From: Coccinella septempunctata
Taxonomy: Eukaryota > Arthropoda > Insecta > Coleoptera > Coccinellidae
Direction of reading: 5' to 3'
NCBI RefSeq assembly: GCF_907165205.1
Contig: NC_058192.1
Span: forward strand, 35,616,001 to 35,680,000
Length of the DNA: 64,000 bases
The notes under the pieces were generated by a model. That model ran no database searches and was not told the DNA's origin. It worked only from the letters and a program-made list of their open reading frames with translations. Positions 50,597-61,518 of the stretch are shown here, one piece after another. The position numbers were made by a program, and so were the translations under genes. Numbering within the stretch: the first letter of the stretch is position 1; each line of letters opens with the position of its first letter.

Positions 50597-51026
50597 ATAT
50601 ATTCATCTGTATTGAAACTATTGTTCGAACAGTATTTTGCCTAATAGTTAGGAGTCCTAATAGTTATTTGAAAAATAATTTCCTATCTACATAAAATATC
50701 GTCGGAAAAATAAAAAAAATCTCAGGATGCTTGTCACATTCTTGAAAATGGAAATATATGAAATAAAAGTGAATGATAAGGTTCAGTTCACATTTTGTTA
50801 TGTTTAACTTCAGCTTCATTAATGATTATTGAAACATTCAATAGTTTAATTCGTCCACAAACTGGTTCGGGATGAATTTTTTCATCCATACAAATAATTT
50901 TGTTAACAAAAATAGTATAATCATCAGGGAAACCGATAGAAATTACAATAAATTATTGGAATTGAGAGTCGTGATGATACAAAAAAATGTATGTGAATGA
51001 ATTCTTACATTATTGAATATTGGAAG

Positions 51027-51200
51027 ATATATATATATATATATATATATACTTTAATTCATTTTTACCTAGTTCTTATGACATGTGAAGGACTTATTCA
51101 TTGGGTATATAGGTTGAAGTTGAAATTTTCTTTTTCTTTTGTAAACAGATAAATAAAGAAAATTTCAACTTCAACCTAGATACCCAATGAATAAGTCCTT

Positions 51201-51261
<61 letters not shown>
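51027..51261. mobile_element. AT-hairpin element: (AT)n - hairpin - (AT)n
   Basis: (AT)n arrays at 51027-51051 and 51204-51261 enclose a hairpin at 51084-51204, with stem GTGAAGGACTTATTCATTGG and its inverse. The hairpin stem is about 48 bp. The segment 51053-51074 is shared, inverted, with the palindrome centre (9998-10020). The layout also matches that centre. Confidence 0.75.
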
Positions 51262-51264
<3 letters not shown>

Positions 51265-52436
51265 TTGATTCGGTGGTTTGGTCCCAAATAATAGAGGAAA
51301 TAATAACTGGTTATACAGCAAACTTTTCTTCAGCAGACATTTTAATCTAGATAAGTTTTGGGAAACCTACAATTTCAAAGAATACTTTCAGTTAAAAACA
51401 ACAATTGAAGCAGAATATTCAAATATTTGAACAGAAGCCTCAGAATTCCTAGTTATTGCTTAAATTATTTATCACCTGAACAAACGTACCAATTTTACAT
51501 GAAAGTTTATGATCATTAAGTTGAAAATTGTAAACAAAACCCAAACAAATAGTGCTAAAATAAATGTTCACTATCTCCTTCTATTTCACGTTCACAGAAT
51601 ATTGTCCACTTTATGTTCATAATAAATAGACCTTGTTCCTTTTTTTTTAATTACAATGGAATAATTGTCCAAACAAACACTTTCAGTTTTGATTTCACCA
51701 CAGTTGATACTGTTCTTTTTGAAGTCCGATTTTCTCTTGTTTCACCTTGAAAACAAATAAACACTTCACTGTTGGTTATTTGATTGAGTCAATCCGAAGA
51801 GTGGCCAGAAAGAAGTCGCTTCGAAAATTTATAATTCAAACATTTTATAATCATATTCATAAACCATTTTTCCTTTAAAACAATGTTCAAGTATAACCCA
51901 CACATAATCAATTGAAAATAAGTTCCAGTTACCTTCTTAACATCACATAGACCCAATTTGATATTTTATTAGGATTCAATCGTGAAGAGCAAGCTACGAT
52001 TTCGATGGTAATAGATTTGTGATGTGACGTTCTAAAATACATTCATAACAGCTTACTTTTCCCAATGAAACAATATTATTTTTATTATTATACATATTTG
52101 AAAAATAAAAAGAATTCTGCAGTGGAACAATTAGATTAATGCAATGAATATGATATATTATGCGGATACCAAACGTATCACGAAATTTATTGAATTATTC
52201 AGGGAGTTATAATGAGGGCAATTTCATGACACATATTATCATGGGAATCTGTTGTTTTGGCTTGCTGAATATTCTCTTGAAAAATAATGACTTTCGTATC
52301 AGGGAATTGTAGATGTAGATAACTGCAATGATAGTAACGTCTATGTGTATAAACAAGCTAGATAACACTACAGTAAAGAGCGGCCATGAGAGATATTTTC
52401 TAAAGTTACATCATGCCAAATTCAACTTTTTTTTCA
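51262..52436. other. Likely 3' flank / 3' UTR of the host exon
   Basis: Downstream (minus strand) of the stop codon of the terminal exon the sequence is AT-rich with no repeats recognised. On the minus strand AATAAA lies at 52081-52086, about 350 nt past the stop, and another lies near 51963-51972. The transcript end is inferred only. Confidence 0.4.
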
Positions 52437-52487
52437 TTAATTGCGACCTCCTTTGCCTCCACGACCTCTACTGTTCTCTCCACGATC
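52437..52487 (-). CDS. Terminal coding exon of an RGG/GRG-tail protein gene
   Basis: On the minus strand a classic 3' splice site (pyrimidine-rich GTTGTTTATTTTACAG) is followed by 51 nt, exactly 17 codons. They read DRGENSRGRGGKGGRN then TAA at 52437-52439. Glycine/arginine-rich tails like this end RNA-binding proteins such as LSm4, SmD1 or related factors. I cannot tell which, so no symbol is given. Base composition is clearly richer in GC than the surroundings. AATAAA at 52081-52086 (minus strand) would give a 3' UTR of about 350 nt. Upstream exons should lie at higher coordinates. None was found in the transposon-filled stretch to 64000, so a long intron or loss of the gene is possible. 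Confidence 0.6.
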   Translation of the reverse strand, partial: DRGENSRGRGGKGGRN

Positions 52488-52599
52488 CTGTAAAATAAAC
52501 AACTGTTACTTGTTTTATTCTCTCGTTACTGATTTTAGGGATAAATGACCTGATATCTTATTAATTTTTTTCGAAATATGAAAAAAACTAAATGTATGG

Positions 52600-53293
52600 T
52601 CCGTATATGCACTTTGGTTTCTCTGGTTAGTAAGTGGGCGGTCCGTATATATCAAATTCCTGACACTTCGGTGCAATATCTGCCACCAGAGTAATAGTTG
52701 GGGAGCCCAAGTGGAAAATTCGGGATTTACTCGAGCGTGTCAGATTAATATAAGGGGAGATACCTTGGAGCTTGTAGGGTACCTCTACTAGAAATCAGAT
52801 CTGTATATAGGGGGAATTGTCTAGGACAGCCTGTCAGAATAGTAGAAAAAACGATCATTGTACATACTCGAGCGTGTCAGATCAAGATATATGTGGTTAA
52901 TTACATGTTGAAAAGTGTAGTAATCTTACAATTTAAGCTTGACATAAATGTGTGGGAGGGCGAAACTTGCAAAAAAAAGTCACGTGTAGAGTGAGAAAGC
53001 CACCCCTGATTAGTGTCAGATTAATGGGTCAACACGTCTGCAACACCGAGATTAACCATCTGTGTGAAAATCTGACACGCTCAAGAGTGACCTTGTGTCA
53101 CGTCCGAATTGTCAGTCCCTTGAAAAGTAGGTTCCTTTGGGTCCAATTAACATATCCTCTAAAAATCTGACACACTCGAAAAAATTTTTTTACCATTTTC
53201 AACTCTTCCGTACGGCCAGTCCCAACACGCAAAGTGTCAGATTAACATGAATTTATTATCGCAGACACGTAGGGCATATACAGTATATTAATT
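52600..53293. repeat. Cluster of CTCGAGCGTGTCAGAT motifs (left block)
   Basis: Copies or part copies occur at 52729-52748 and 52866-52882 (forward), 53013-53024 (part, forward), 53071-53085 and 53166-53180 (inverted), and 53234-53245 (part, forward). GGGATTTACTCGAGCG at 52722 is inverted at 55058-55080. The block therefore faces a right block at 54913-55084 across a LINE insertion. Confidence 0.7.
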
Positions 53294-54912
53294 TCAAATC
53301 AAATCAAATTTATTCTACAAATTATTACAAACAAATGGTAACAATAATAGTCATATAATAGAATAGCAAAAGGAAAAAAGTAACAAGAAATATCTAGCTT
53401 ATTATGAGTTTTTACTACCCGAAATCATCTAACATGAATTCCTCAATCAAGTAGTAACATTTAGACGTCAAAAGAATCATGAGACGTTTTTTGAAACCGT
53501 TCGTCCGTTTAATTTCTTCCGGAAGTTTATTATATAATTTGATTGCTAAGTAATTAGAAGCTTTCTGAGTTCTCCTTATTCTGTGGTACGGTATTCACAG
53601 ATCTTGTCTATGACGTGTGGCATACTGATGAAATTCACCACTTTCGATGTATTTATGCTTATTTTCATGCATCATGCAAGCAAAAATTAATTGGGAGTAA
53701 AAAGTCAGAATGTTGAACTTTCTGAAGTAGTCTCTGCAGGAGTCGGCGCTGTTTATTCCTGCAAGAGTTCTTATTGCTCTCTTCTGTTTCAAGAAAACAG
53801 TTTTGGATTCGGGTACATCTCCCCAAATGAGAATGCCATAGGACATAGCGTTGTGGAAAAGAGCATAGTAGGTGTCCAAGTGTACTTTTTCGGTAGTTAA
53901 TCTTTTCAGTCTGTTCAAGAGGAATATTATTGAATTATTCTATATGAATATAAAATTTAAAATTCTCTTGAATCTGTACACCAAGAAACTTCGCACTTTT
54001 GATGTTATCTGTTCTTATCCTTGATCCTATTCTCAGAATGTTCGTTTTTTCAACATTTAGATAAAGACCATTTGAGTCGAACCATGATTCTGCTTCTTTG
54101 AGGGACCTCTCCGTGTTCGTACTTACTGAGTGTTTTGAGATATTCAGGAACGAAGTGTCATCAGCATAGTTACAAACATAGTCACAAGTTATGTTGTTTG
54201 GAAGGTCATTAATATATATGATGAAAAGTAATGGTCCCAGTATTGACCCCTGAGGTACTCCCTTACGTATCTCCATCAAGGTTGTCCTTCTCTCCTTTAT
54301 GTGTAGGTACCTGTTGAAGTCTACACTCCAAAAAAGAAGCAAGTAATTTAAGGGATACTCCCCGTACTCCATAATGTTCTAGTTTATTCAGAAGAACCTC
54401 ATAAGAAACATTGTCAAACGCTTTCGATAAATCGCACAAACTAAGCTCGACTTCGTTACCCCCATCAAGACCTTCCGATATTTTCTCGATAACTTCGAGT
54501 AGAGCTGTGATAGTAGATCTCCCATTTCTGCACCCATGTTGTTGGTTCGTGAAAAAGTTGTTTTTCCCAAAATATTTTATTAATCTGTTCTTTATTAAAC
54601 TTTCTATGATTTTCGAGAACATCGGGAGAATTGAAATGGGTCTGTAATTACTGGGCAGGCTCTTATTGCCACATTGTTTATATACGGGAATTACCTTCGC
54701 TTTCTTCTGTGAATCCGGGAAAACACCTTCTTCAAAGCATCTGTTGATTACAAACGTAAGAGGTTCAGAGATAACTTGCATTATCTCCTTCAAAACATTA
54801 ACCGATAAACCATATGTGTCACCGGTTGGTTTTCCCTTCAGATTTAATTATCAAATTCACCTCATCAGACGTTGTCGGTTCTAAAAAGAAGGATTTATAA
54901 TTTTTAACTTCA
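53294..54912 (-). pseudogene. CR1/L2-like non-LTR retrotransposon, 5'-truncated and broken
   Basis: The minus-strand reading starts at about 54912 with VKNYKSFFLEPTTSDEVN. It continues KEIMQVISEPLTFVINRC, SNYRPISILPMFSKIIE, SLCDLSKAFDNVSYEVLL (first catalytic Asp) and GVPQGSILGPLLF. YADDTSF holds the catalytic pair, and the thumb ends near 53415. Frameshifts lie near 54840, 54315 and 53930, and an in-frame TGA near 53597. The endonuclease is missing. The 3' end near 53296 carries an ATTTGATTTGATTTG tail instead of poly(A), as many CR1/L2-group elements do. It sits inside the motif-flanked segment 52.6-55.1 kb. The exact clade is uncertain. Confidence 0.82.
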
Positions 54913-55084
54913 ACATCTGACACGCTCGAGTATGTACACCAATTTTGTTTAAATCTTTGAGAATCTGTAGACGCTTTCCCCACCGTTGGAAGTGCATACA
55001 TCATAGAACCTTTTTTTTCTTTCTACCATCTAATCTTCAAAATCCGCTAGGTCTCCACGACGCTCGAGTAAATCCCGATTAAGC
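54913..55084. repeat. CTCGAGCGTGTCAGAT motifs, inverted (right block)
   Basis: ATCTGACACGCTCGAGTATG at 54915 mirrors CATACTCGAGCGTGTCAGAT at 52863. CGACGCTCGAGTAAATCCCG at 55058 mirrors the left-block start. The two blocks form inverted flanks about 2.36 kb apart. Confidence 0.7.
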
Positions 55085-55333
55085 ATCGTCGACTCTCCAA
55101 CTATAACCGTACTAACCGCTCTGATAACTCTCGGTAACCAAATGTATGTATGCGAACCATGCGCTAAGATATTCAAGAGGTATTGAGGAAAATAACAGAA
55201 TTCAATACAATCTCAAGGCATAGTGGATGTTTCTCGTTCTTCTAGGCCAGATATATAAAATTGTTGAAAGAACTTTAAATGTCGGTTTCCGTTAAAAAGT
55301 AATTGTAAGTGAAAACCGTCATCCGATGTAGTA

Positions 55334-55474
55334 CGGTGACCGGCAACCGAATGCGAAGTTGAGCGAAGCTGAGCGTTTTCAATGCTAAATGACAAGCTAC
55401 GTCACTCGATTCGTAGCTTGTCAATTATATTAGTACTGAAAACGCTCAGCTTCGCATTCGGTGGCCGGTCACCC
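55334..55474. mobile_element. 141-bp hairpin MITE
   Basis: CGGTGACCGGCAACCGAATG and the inverse CATTCGGTGGCCGGTCACC bound it. Inner arms GCTGAGCGTTTTCA / TGAAAACGCTCAGC and ACAAGCTACG / CGTAGCTTGT make it nearly fully palindromic. Confidence 0.85.
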
Positions 55475-55480
55475 TTACAG

Positions 55481-55737
55481 CGGGTTTCATAAAACTTTGA
55501 TTGTCCGATCAACGATTTGACAGTTACTCGAATTCTAAAACGAAATCACTGAAAGATTTTAATTTCTGAATATATCAAAGAAGTAGCAATTGATAATAAT
55601 TGAATGGACGTAGGAACATCTTAATTTGATGCGAGAATGATAATGTGAATGATCATGATTGAATTATCGATTAAAAACAAATTGACGTCTATTCGTCAAT
55701 CAAGCGTTGATTCCCTGGTCAAGCTTTATGAAACCCG
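55481..55737. mobile_element. 257-bp MITE
   Basis: CGGGTTTCATAAAACTTTGA and the inverse AAGCTTTATGAAACCCG bound it, with GATCAACG / CGTTGATT inside. A diverged relative lies at about 41085-41270. Confidence 0.75.
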
Positions 55738-55996
55738 GGCTTAGTCTATTTCCGACGTCGACGGCGTCGTATTTCGGAAAGGAAAGTGCTCTAGGAAGCG
55801 GTTTGGTTCTGGAAGAACGTTAAAGCACTTCTGGTCTGGTTATGGGCAGGTTTGAGAGGCGATAGATAATCAACCGATTTCGTCCTGCTCCTAAATTTGT
55901 CTTAGAAATGTGAAATTGTCATTATCTGAACTGACTATAGAGGCGAGTTTGAAAAGGGCGTTCCTTGGACTTCTCAAACGAGGGGATATATATAAA

Positions 55997-56836
55997 TATC
56001 TGTTAATAGTCTTTGAATTATGGATATATTGAACTAAATATATATATATATATATATATATAGAGACAGGTTCACCGCCGAGAAACGATAATTCAGCAAA
56101 ATAAGGGTATGCGGCGTATGGTAAATAGTAATTGCAAGACCTTTTTTAGCGAATACCTATATTTCGACACCAATTTGTGTCATCCTCAGGGTCTGAAAAA
56201 ACAAATTGTCAGTGGAACAAAATTACACAAATACAACAATGAGAGAAACTCACAGCCAATGGTCATAAAAATAAGCTATAGTCATCAGCAAGATCAAGTA
56301 GAATTCCATCAATGCAAATAATTTTTCCTTTTACTACTATATATTTCTTAAAGTTGAGATGTCACATAGAAACCAACATTGTTATTTTCTAGGTTAGACA
56401 TGAAATGTCATCGATATACTTTCTTCTTCTTTCAGCTATCAGACCAACATAAATTATACAAACAACAAAACAATAAAGTCTACATATAATGAAACACAAA
56501 TTTTATCTATTATGAACTATAAAACTACAAAAATGCATGAGTAACAAATACATATTATTCACACATAATTCTCCCTTCCACTACATCTATACTAAGCAAA
56601 AGGAAAAATTATTTGCATTGATGGAATTCTACTTGATCTTGCTGATGACTATAGCTTATTTTTATGACCATTGGCTGTGAGTTTCTCTCATTGTTGTATT
56701 TGTGTAATTTTGTTCCACTGACAATTTGTTTTTTCAGACCCTGAGGATGACACAAATTGGTGTCGAAATATAGGTATTCGCTAAAAAAGGTCTTTCAATT
56801 ACTATTTACCATACGCCGCATACCCTTATTTTGCTG

Positions 56837-56911
<75 letters not shown>

Positions 56912-56944
56912 GTTCAATATATCCATAATTCAAAGACTATTAAC

Positions 56945-56949
<5 letters not shown>
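55997..56949. mobile_element. Foldback element with AT arrays in both arms
   Basis: The outer arms 55997-56037 and 56909-56949 are inverted copies (TATCTGTTAATAGTCTTTGA). Next come (AT)n arrays (56038-56062, 56840-56908), then inner arms of about 240 bp (56089-56328 and 56600-56838) that are almost identical. The loop is 56329-56599. A further (AT)n array at 56948-57015 received the LTR element that follows. Confidence 0.85.
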
Positions 56950-57015
<66 letters not shown>

Positions 57016-57019
<4 letters not shown>

Positions 57020-57303
57020 AGCAAATGTTAATTTGACCCCCCTTAAAATATACTGATAATGTCCGACGACGAATGTCGAAGGAAGAATAAGAGTATAGAA
57101 CCTATGCTCTGTGAACTCTGTGCTCCAATGTTACCTGCTCTCTCTTTGGCACAGGCCGAATAGACAATTACTTGAACTATCTTGTCGGGCGATACGCTTT
57201 GTACCTGACCCTGTGTTAGAGCACCTCCTCGTGCTAGATAACTGACCGCCATCTTACTTTGTGAATAAAAAGTACCAACCACGTGTTTTACTTAATTCTA
57301 ACA
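57016..57303 (+). repeat. 5' LTR
   Basis: 288 bp, TGTTAGCAAATG...TTCTAACA. It is identical to the 3' LTR as far as I can see, apart from one extra C in TTTTACTTAATT. An AATAAAAAGT near 57264 could serve as polyadenylation signal. Confidence 0.92.
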
Positions 57304-57408
57304 TCAGAAGTGGGATTAAATTTCTTCTTTCGAGACAAGAAATTGAGGATCCTATTTTGTGAGTGAAAATTGTTTGTGTTTTGTGAGAATCTACAAGAAT
57401 AAGAAAAA

Positions 57409-58020
57409 ATGGACCAGCAAAATCTCAACAAAGCTCCCGAAGAAAGTGAAGCCATTTCGGTAATGCGGATAATGGAGAACCAGGCCCAACTTCAAATGAA
57501 GATGATGGAGTTGCTAGCCAACATGTTTAGTTTAAGGAACGACACCGACCACGTGGTGACCGCATAATTATCGTTAGCCCAGTTTGACCCCGACGATACA
57601 TCCTTTTCAACCAAGGAGTGGAGTGAGGAAGTTGATCAAATTAAATTCGTAAACAGGTACGTCTGATACTGTTGTGGGCAAGCCCTGAAAGGCCGTGCAG
57701 CCAAAATTTATCAAAATTGGAAACCGATAGTTAGAAATTGGTCAACATTTTCTAGGAATTTAGAGATAGCGTTCCCTGAGAAAGGAACTCAGGCCACGAG
57801 GCTTAAAGCTAGCATGTTGATAAGTAGTGCAAATTTTAGTTCGTTAGTAGAGTATGCTCATGCCAAGTTGAATTTGATCAGGAAACTTTGTGAAAAGTTT
57901 CCGTGGGAAATAGTGTTGAGCTTGATAGCACATGATATCACAAATGTAGAAGTTTAGAATAGATTATTAGTGCAAGAATCTAAGAATGAAATGCAGCAGC
58001 TGAAATTGCCTTCTTCATAG
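57409..58020 (+). pseudogene. LTR-element gag relic
   Basis: An ATG at 57409 opens 52 codons (MDQQNLNKAPEES...) closed by TAA at 57565. The same frame continues with recognisable sequence through two further in-frame stops (TGA, TAG) to about 58020. It includes AQFDPDDTSFSTKEW, GRAAKIYQNW and AFPEKGTQATRL, in keeping with a gypsy-type capsid region. Reading in one frame with stops but no frameshift suggests decay by point mutation. It is not functional. Confidence 0.65.
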
Positions 58021-58114
58021 GATTTCGACGCTCCATATTAGTGGATAATAGTAGAAAACTAGAAAAATGAAGCAGCTACTGAAAACAGAATCAGACAAAA
58101 CCTTTCATGGGAAT

Positions 58115-58262
58115 TGTAGGAACTGTGGAAAATTTAGGCATAGAAAGTTAGATTATTGTAAAGAAACGTTGTTTTAATTCTAATCCAGAAAATTCCAGTC
58201 TTGAATGTAATTTCTGTGATAGAAAGGGACATACTGAAGATTTTTATTTTGTTAAGAAAAAG
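58115..58262 (+). pseudogene. Gag zinc-knuckle relic
   Basis: CRNCGKFRHRKLDYC (58115-58159) is a CCHC knuckle with one extra residue before the last Cys. A second, CNFCDRKGHTEDFYF (58210-58254), has Phe in place of the last Cys. A frameshift separates the two. Such knuckles bind the element's RNA in nucleocapsids; neither looks intact. Confidence 0.6.
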
Positions 58263-58684
58263 AGAGAAACAAGTTCAGTTAAACTTTAGTTACCCATTGT
58301 TCGTAACAATCAATTAGCACATTAGATTTGAATCTAGACTTGTCAGGATTGGACGAGCGATTAGTGAAGTATTGAATAAATCGAATGTTGTCAAATAACA
58401 AAAATATCAAGCATGTCGACTAACTTAGTCGAAACATACCTAGTGGAAATAAGATACTGGCGCTTTGTTATGTTTCAGGAAAATCAAAATCAATTGCAAA
58501 AGTTTGATCTGTTTTGTACGTGAATTCTTATGAAGATTTACACAAGACAAGCGCTCTCAAGAATGTAAAATGTTCCCGTTGAGCAATCCAGGAGTATAGT
58601 ATAACGCTGGCAGGTCTCGAACATCAGGTTAGGTTACCGATTGATGTTAATCAGAAAATTTCCATGAAGGTGACATCTATCGAA

Positions 58685-58805
58685 TGAAGAAAAACTGAAG
58701 CCAACATTTATTGGACCTTTCGAAGTGCAAGCAGTCCTACCAAACGATCTATATGCCTTGAGAAGAGTAGGAGTCCAGAATAGAACCAATGAGATCTTGG
58801 CCTAA
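58685..58805 (+). pseudogene. Integrase C-terminal fragment of LTR element
   Basis: The frame reads KLKPTFIGPFEVQAVLPND and LYALRRV before a stop. This is the GPF-V-LPND chromatin-binding tail of Ty3/gypsy integrases. Only about 400 bp lie between the zinc knuckles and this tail, where 3 kb or more of pol would be expected. A large internal deletion is therefore certain. Confidence 0.72.
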
Positions 58806-59030
58806 AAAAAGCAAATAGTGATGAGTGAGTGCTAGTTTCAATGATGCGCCATGATGAAGTGAAAAATTCTCATGTCCATCAGATTTTATGTTCTATACTG
58901 TTCCTTATGAGATTCTTATTGTTATGTTATGATACATTGTATTGTCTCATGTTCATTTTATGTTGAATGTTTTCCAAAGCACTTGAAATTCCATGATAAG
59001 TTTTCGGTACTTTAAATACGAATATGTAAA

Positions 59031-59507
59031 ATTGACAAGTAAGGCCCAGACGGGATGTCGCTAGTGCCCCTAACTCTGTGCAATTGAGAAGTAAGGTCCG
59101 GACGGGAGTCCCTAGTTGAGGCTAACCTCTGTTCAATTTCACAGTTGTGATATTGACAAGTAAGGCCTAGACGGGAGGTCGCTAGTGAGGCTAACTTCTG
59201 TGCAATTGACAAGTAAGGTCCGGACGGGAGTCCCTAGTAGAGGCTAACTTCTGTGTAATTTTATAGTAGTGATATTGACAAGTAAGGCCCAGACGGGATG
59301 TCGCTAGTGAGGCTAACTCTGTGCAATTGAGAAGTAAGGTCCGGACGGGAGTCCCTAGTTGAGGCTAACCTCTGTGCAATTTCACAGTTGTGATATTGAC
59401 AAGTAAGGCCTAGACGGGAGGTCGCTAGTGAGGCTAACTTCTGTGCAATTGACAAGTAAGGCCCGGACGGGAGTCCCTAGTAGAGGCTAACTTATGTGCA
59501 ATGTCAC
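59031..59507 (+). repeat. 121-bp tandem repeat, four copies, in LTR-element 3' region
   Basis: ATTGACAAGTAAGGCC starts at 59031, 59152, 59274 and 59395, with steps of 121-122 bp. Each unit is itself a dimer of about 60-bp halves (AAGTAAGGYCCGGACGGGAG and the GTCGCTAGTGAGGCTAAC half). It lies between the integrase tail and the 3' LTR, outside coding sequence. Confidence 0.9.
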
Positions 59508-59802
59508 AAACCTAATTTAACAGTGTATATTTTGTAAATGACAATTTTATCAACTTTTGAAATTCCAAGTGTTTTGCTGACCTGATCTGTAAACAGTAAG
59601 CGGTGGTGGTTTTTTTCTCGCTTGGCTCTTTTTTCCACCTATAATAATGCCGCAGCGCGAGCCAGCGCATCAAACAGAGCCATGTACACAAAGATTCAAC
59701 TGTTTTATGTTTACAAGCACCCTTTAACAATGTTGTTTGATATTAAGATATTGTTTATGCCTAGTAAGTGAAACGAGGACGTTTCAGTGGTCAGTATGGC
59801 CG

Positions 59803-60089
59803 TGTTAGCAAATGTTAATTTGACCCCCCTTAAAATATACTGATAATGTCCGACGACGAATGTCGAAGGAAGAATAAGAGTATAGAACCTATGCTCTGTG
59901 AACTCTGTGCTCCAATGTTACCTGCTCTCTCTTTGGCACAGGCCGAATAGACAATTACTTGAACTATCTTGTCGGGCGATACGCTTTGTACCTGACCCTG
60001 TGTTAGAGCACCTCCTCGTGCTAGATAACTGACCGCCATCTTACTTTGTGAATAAAAAGTACCAACCACGTGTTTTATTAATTCTAACA
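59803..60089 (+). repeat. 3' LTR
   Basis: 287 bp, a near-perfect copy of 57016-57303 and shorter by one C near its end. The upstream GAAACGAGGACG is a poor polypurine tract. TATATAT follows. Confidence 0.92.
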
Positions 60090-61009
60090 TATATATATTT
60101 ACATCCCGGCATCTATAGGTCCTCACCATATGATCCAGCAATAGGTCCTCTACCAGAACCCATGAATATATATCAGATTTCTCTGCGTATATTGGTTATT
60201 TGGCAAGGTTCGAATGCGAATCCGCCTCAATACTGGTCAAGAAAAAAAAAATTTTCTTCTCATTCTACTATGTTTGGGTCCTCCCACGAAAATGTTCACT
60301 TTGGCTCCTCCATGTGTATATATTTTTATCCATTTTACGATCCTTCAGTCTTCCGCTGTATATAGAATATCCAAAATGTGGTGGATAGTTCTTCCGATGT
60401 ATAATTTTCTTTTCATTTCACAGTGGAACTGTCCTCCGACAGTGTTGCCGGAATTAATGATCATAAAATTGACGGTTTTTATTATTCGATTCGTTTCTCC
60501 AGTAGTTTTGTCTGTAGTGAATCATCACGTGTTGTGGTAACAAGAATATTTCGAATGAAAGGGTGTACAACTCTCGACTTTTTAATACAGAGGATTGGCC
60601 ATATGATACATCATTTGAAAGCTCATTCTTTCAACTTTTCATAATTTGCAGCTTTTTGTACAATTGAATTGAATTTTAATAATCAATGGTTTTTCATCAT
60701 ATCCCCTAAGAATATTTCCTGATTCGTGCTCTTGCATGAATCTTTTCTCAAAGATGTCATATTTTTCGATTCTGTTTATTATTCAGTTTTTTGAGTTACT
60801 TGAATCAGCAAATATTTGCTTGCGAAAATGTCAGAAAGTCTTTAGGTCAGGAAAATCAACAGAAAGTTCAACTTCAGTTTGAAACAGCTACTATGTGAAT
60901 TAGTTTTCCAAAAGGACGTTGCCATAAGAATCACAAGTTAGAAAATTAATTCATTGAAAACTATAACTAATTATTGAAAACTATTAGTTTCACAAATGTT
61001 CGAATGTTC
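60090..61009. other. Non-coding interval
   Basis: Overlapping ORFs of 62-108 codons at 60048-60540 lack any recognisable domain and shadow one another. The stretch near 60550-60640 (GGGTGTACAACTCTCGA) looks like dispersed repeat. No gene called. Confidence 0.45.
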
Positions 61010-61460
61010 GTTGAAGAACATTTTGTAACATCGCTGGGGTCATTTGTTGACATTCGTTGACAATACGATGACGTAATTCTTCTGAGAATTCGGGCTGAGT
61101 AGAATGAATTCTATTTTGTATATGAACCCGCAACAAACAAAAAAAAAATCGAGTGGTGAAAGGTCAGACGATCGTGAGGGTCATTCTGAAGATCCTCTTC
61201 TTCCAATCCAACGATTTGGAAATCTATTGTTGAGTAACCCCATTCTGCTGAAATACCAACTCATCTTCTGAATATTGCTCATTTTTCTCGATAATGTCAG
61301 TCAACATACTCGTATTGAATCAATGTGGTTTTGAACGTATCTCCATTCAGATTTCCTGGTAAGAAAAAAGGGCCACTTATGCGATCATCAAAGATTCCAG
61401 CCGAAACATTCAGTTTTTCTTGGTGAAGTGTATGAATTTACAAAGTTAATTTGGGATTTG
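61010..61460 (-). pseudogene. Mariner-type transposase relic
   Basis: The minus-strand frames give KLNVSAGIFDDRISGPFF and PGNLNGDTF, then LTDIIEKNEQYSEDELVFQQ, RWIGRRGSSE and PSRSSDLSPLDFFF. The last part is EELRHRIVNECQQMTPAMLQ. This is the order of the catalytic core of IS630/mariner-type insect transposases (GPFF, FQQDGAPxH, SPDL-PLDFF). The QQNG position replaces the usual QQDG, so the second catalytic Asp is lost. There are at least four frame changes or stops. The N-terminal HTH is missing. Confidence 0.75.
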
Positions 61461-61518
61461 GGATCACCCAACGAAATTTAGATCATTGGTCAATCGCTCA
61501 CTCATCACTTCACATGGT

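Larger units (their letters stand above)
57016..60089 (+). mobile_element. Ty3/gypsy-like LTR retrotransposon, internally deleted
   Basis: The 3074-bp element has LTRs of 288 and 287 bp beginning TGTTAG and ending CTAACA. Its interior has gag and zinc-knuckle relics, the end of an integrase, and a 121-bp tandem repeat in the 3' part. Protease, reverse transcriptase, RNase H and the integrase core are absent. A sequence resembling a tRNA-Leu primer site (TCAGAAGTGGGA) starts right after the 5' LTR. (AT)n lies on both sides, so a 5-bp ATATA duplication is likely but not provable. It inserted in the AT array of the foldback element. Confidence 0.88.

Noticed and set aside
60048..60644. Four overlapping plus-strand ORFs of 62-108 codons, one after a plausible splice acceptor at about 60422
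   Set aside because: They shadow one another and have no domain. The first begins inside the 3' LTR, and the acceptor-like site leads into repeat-like sequence.
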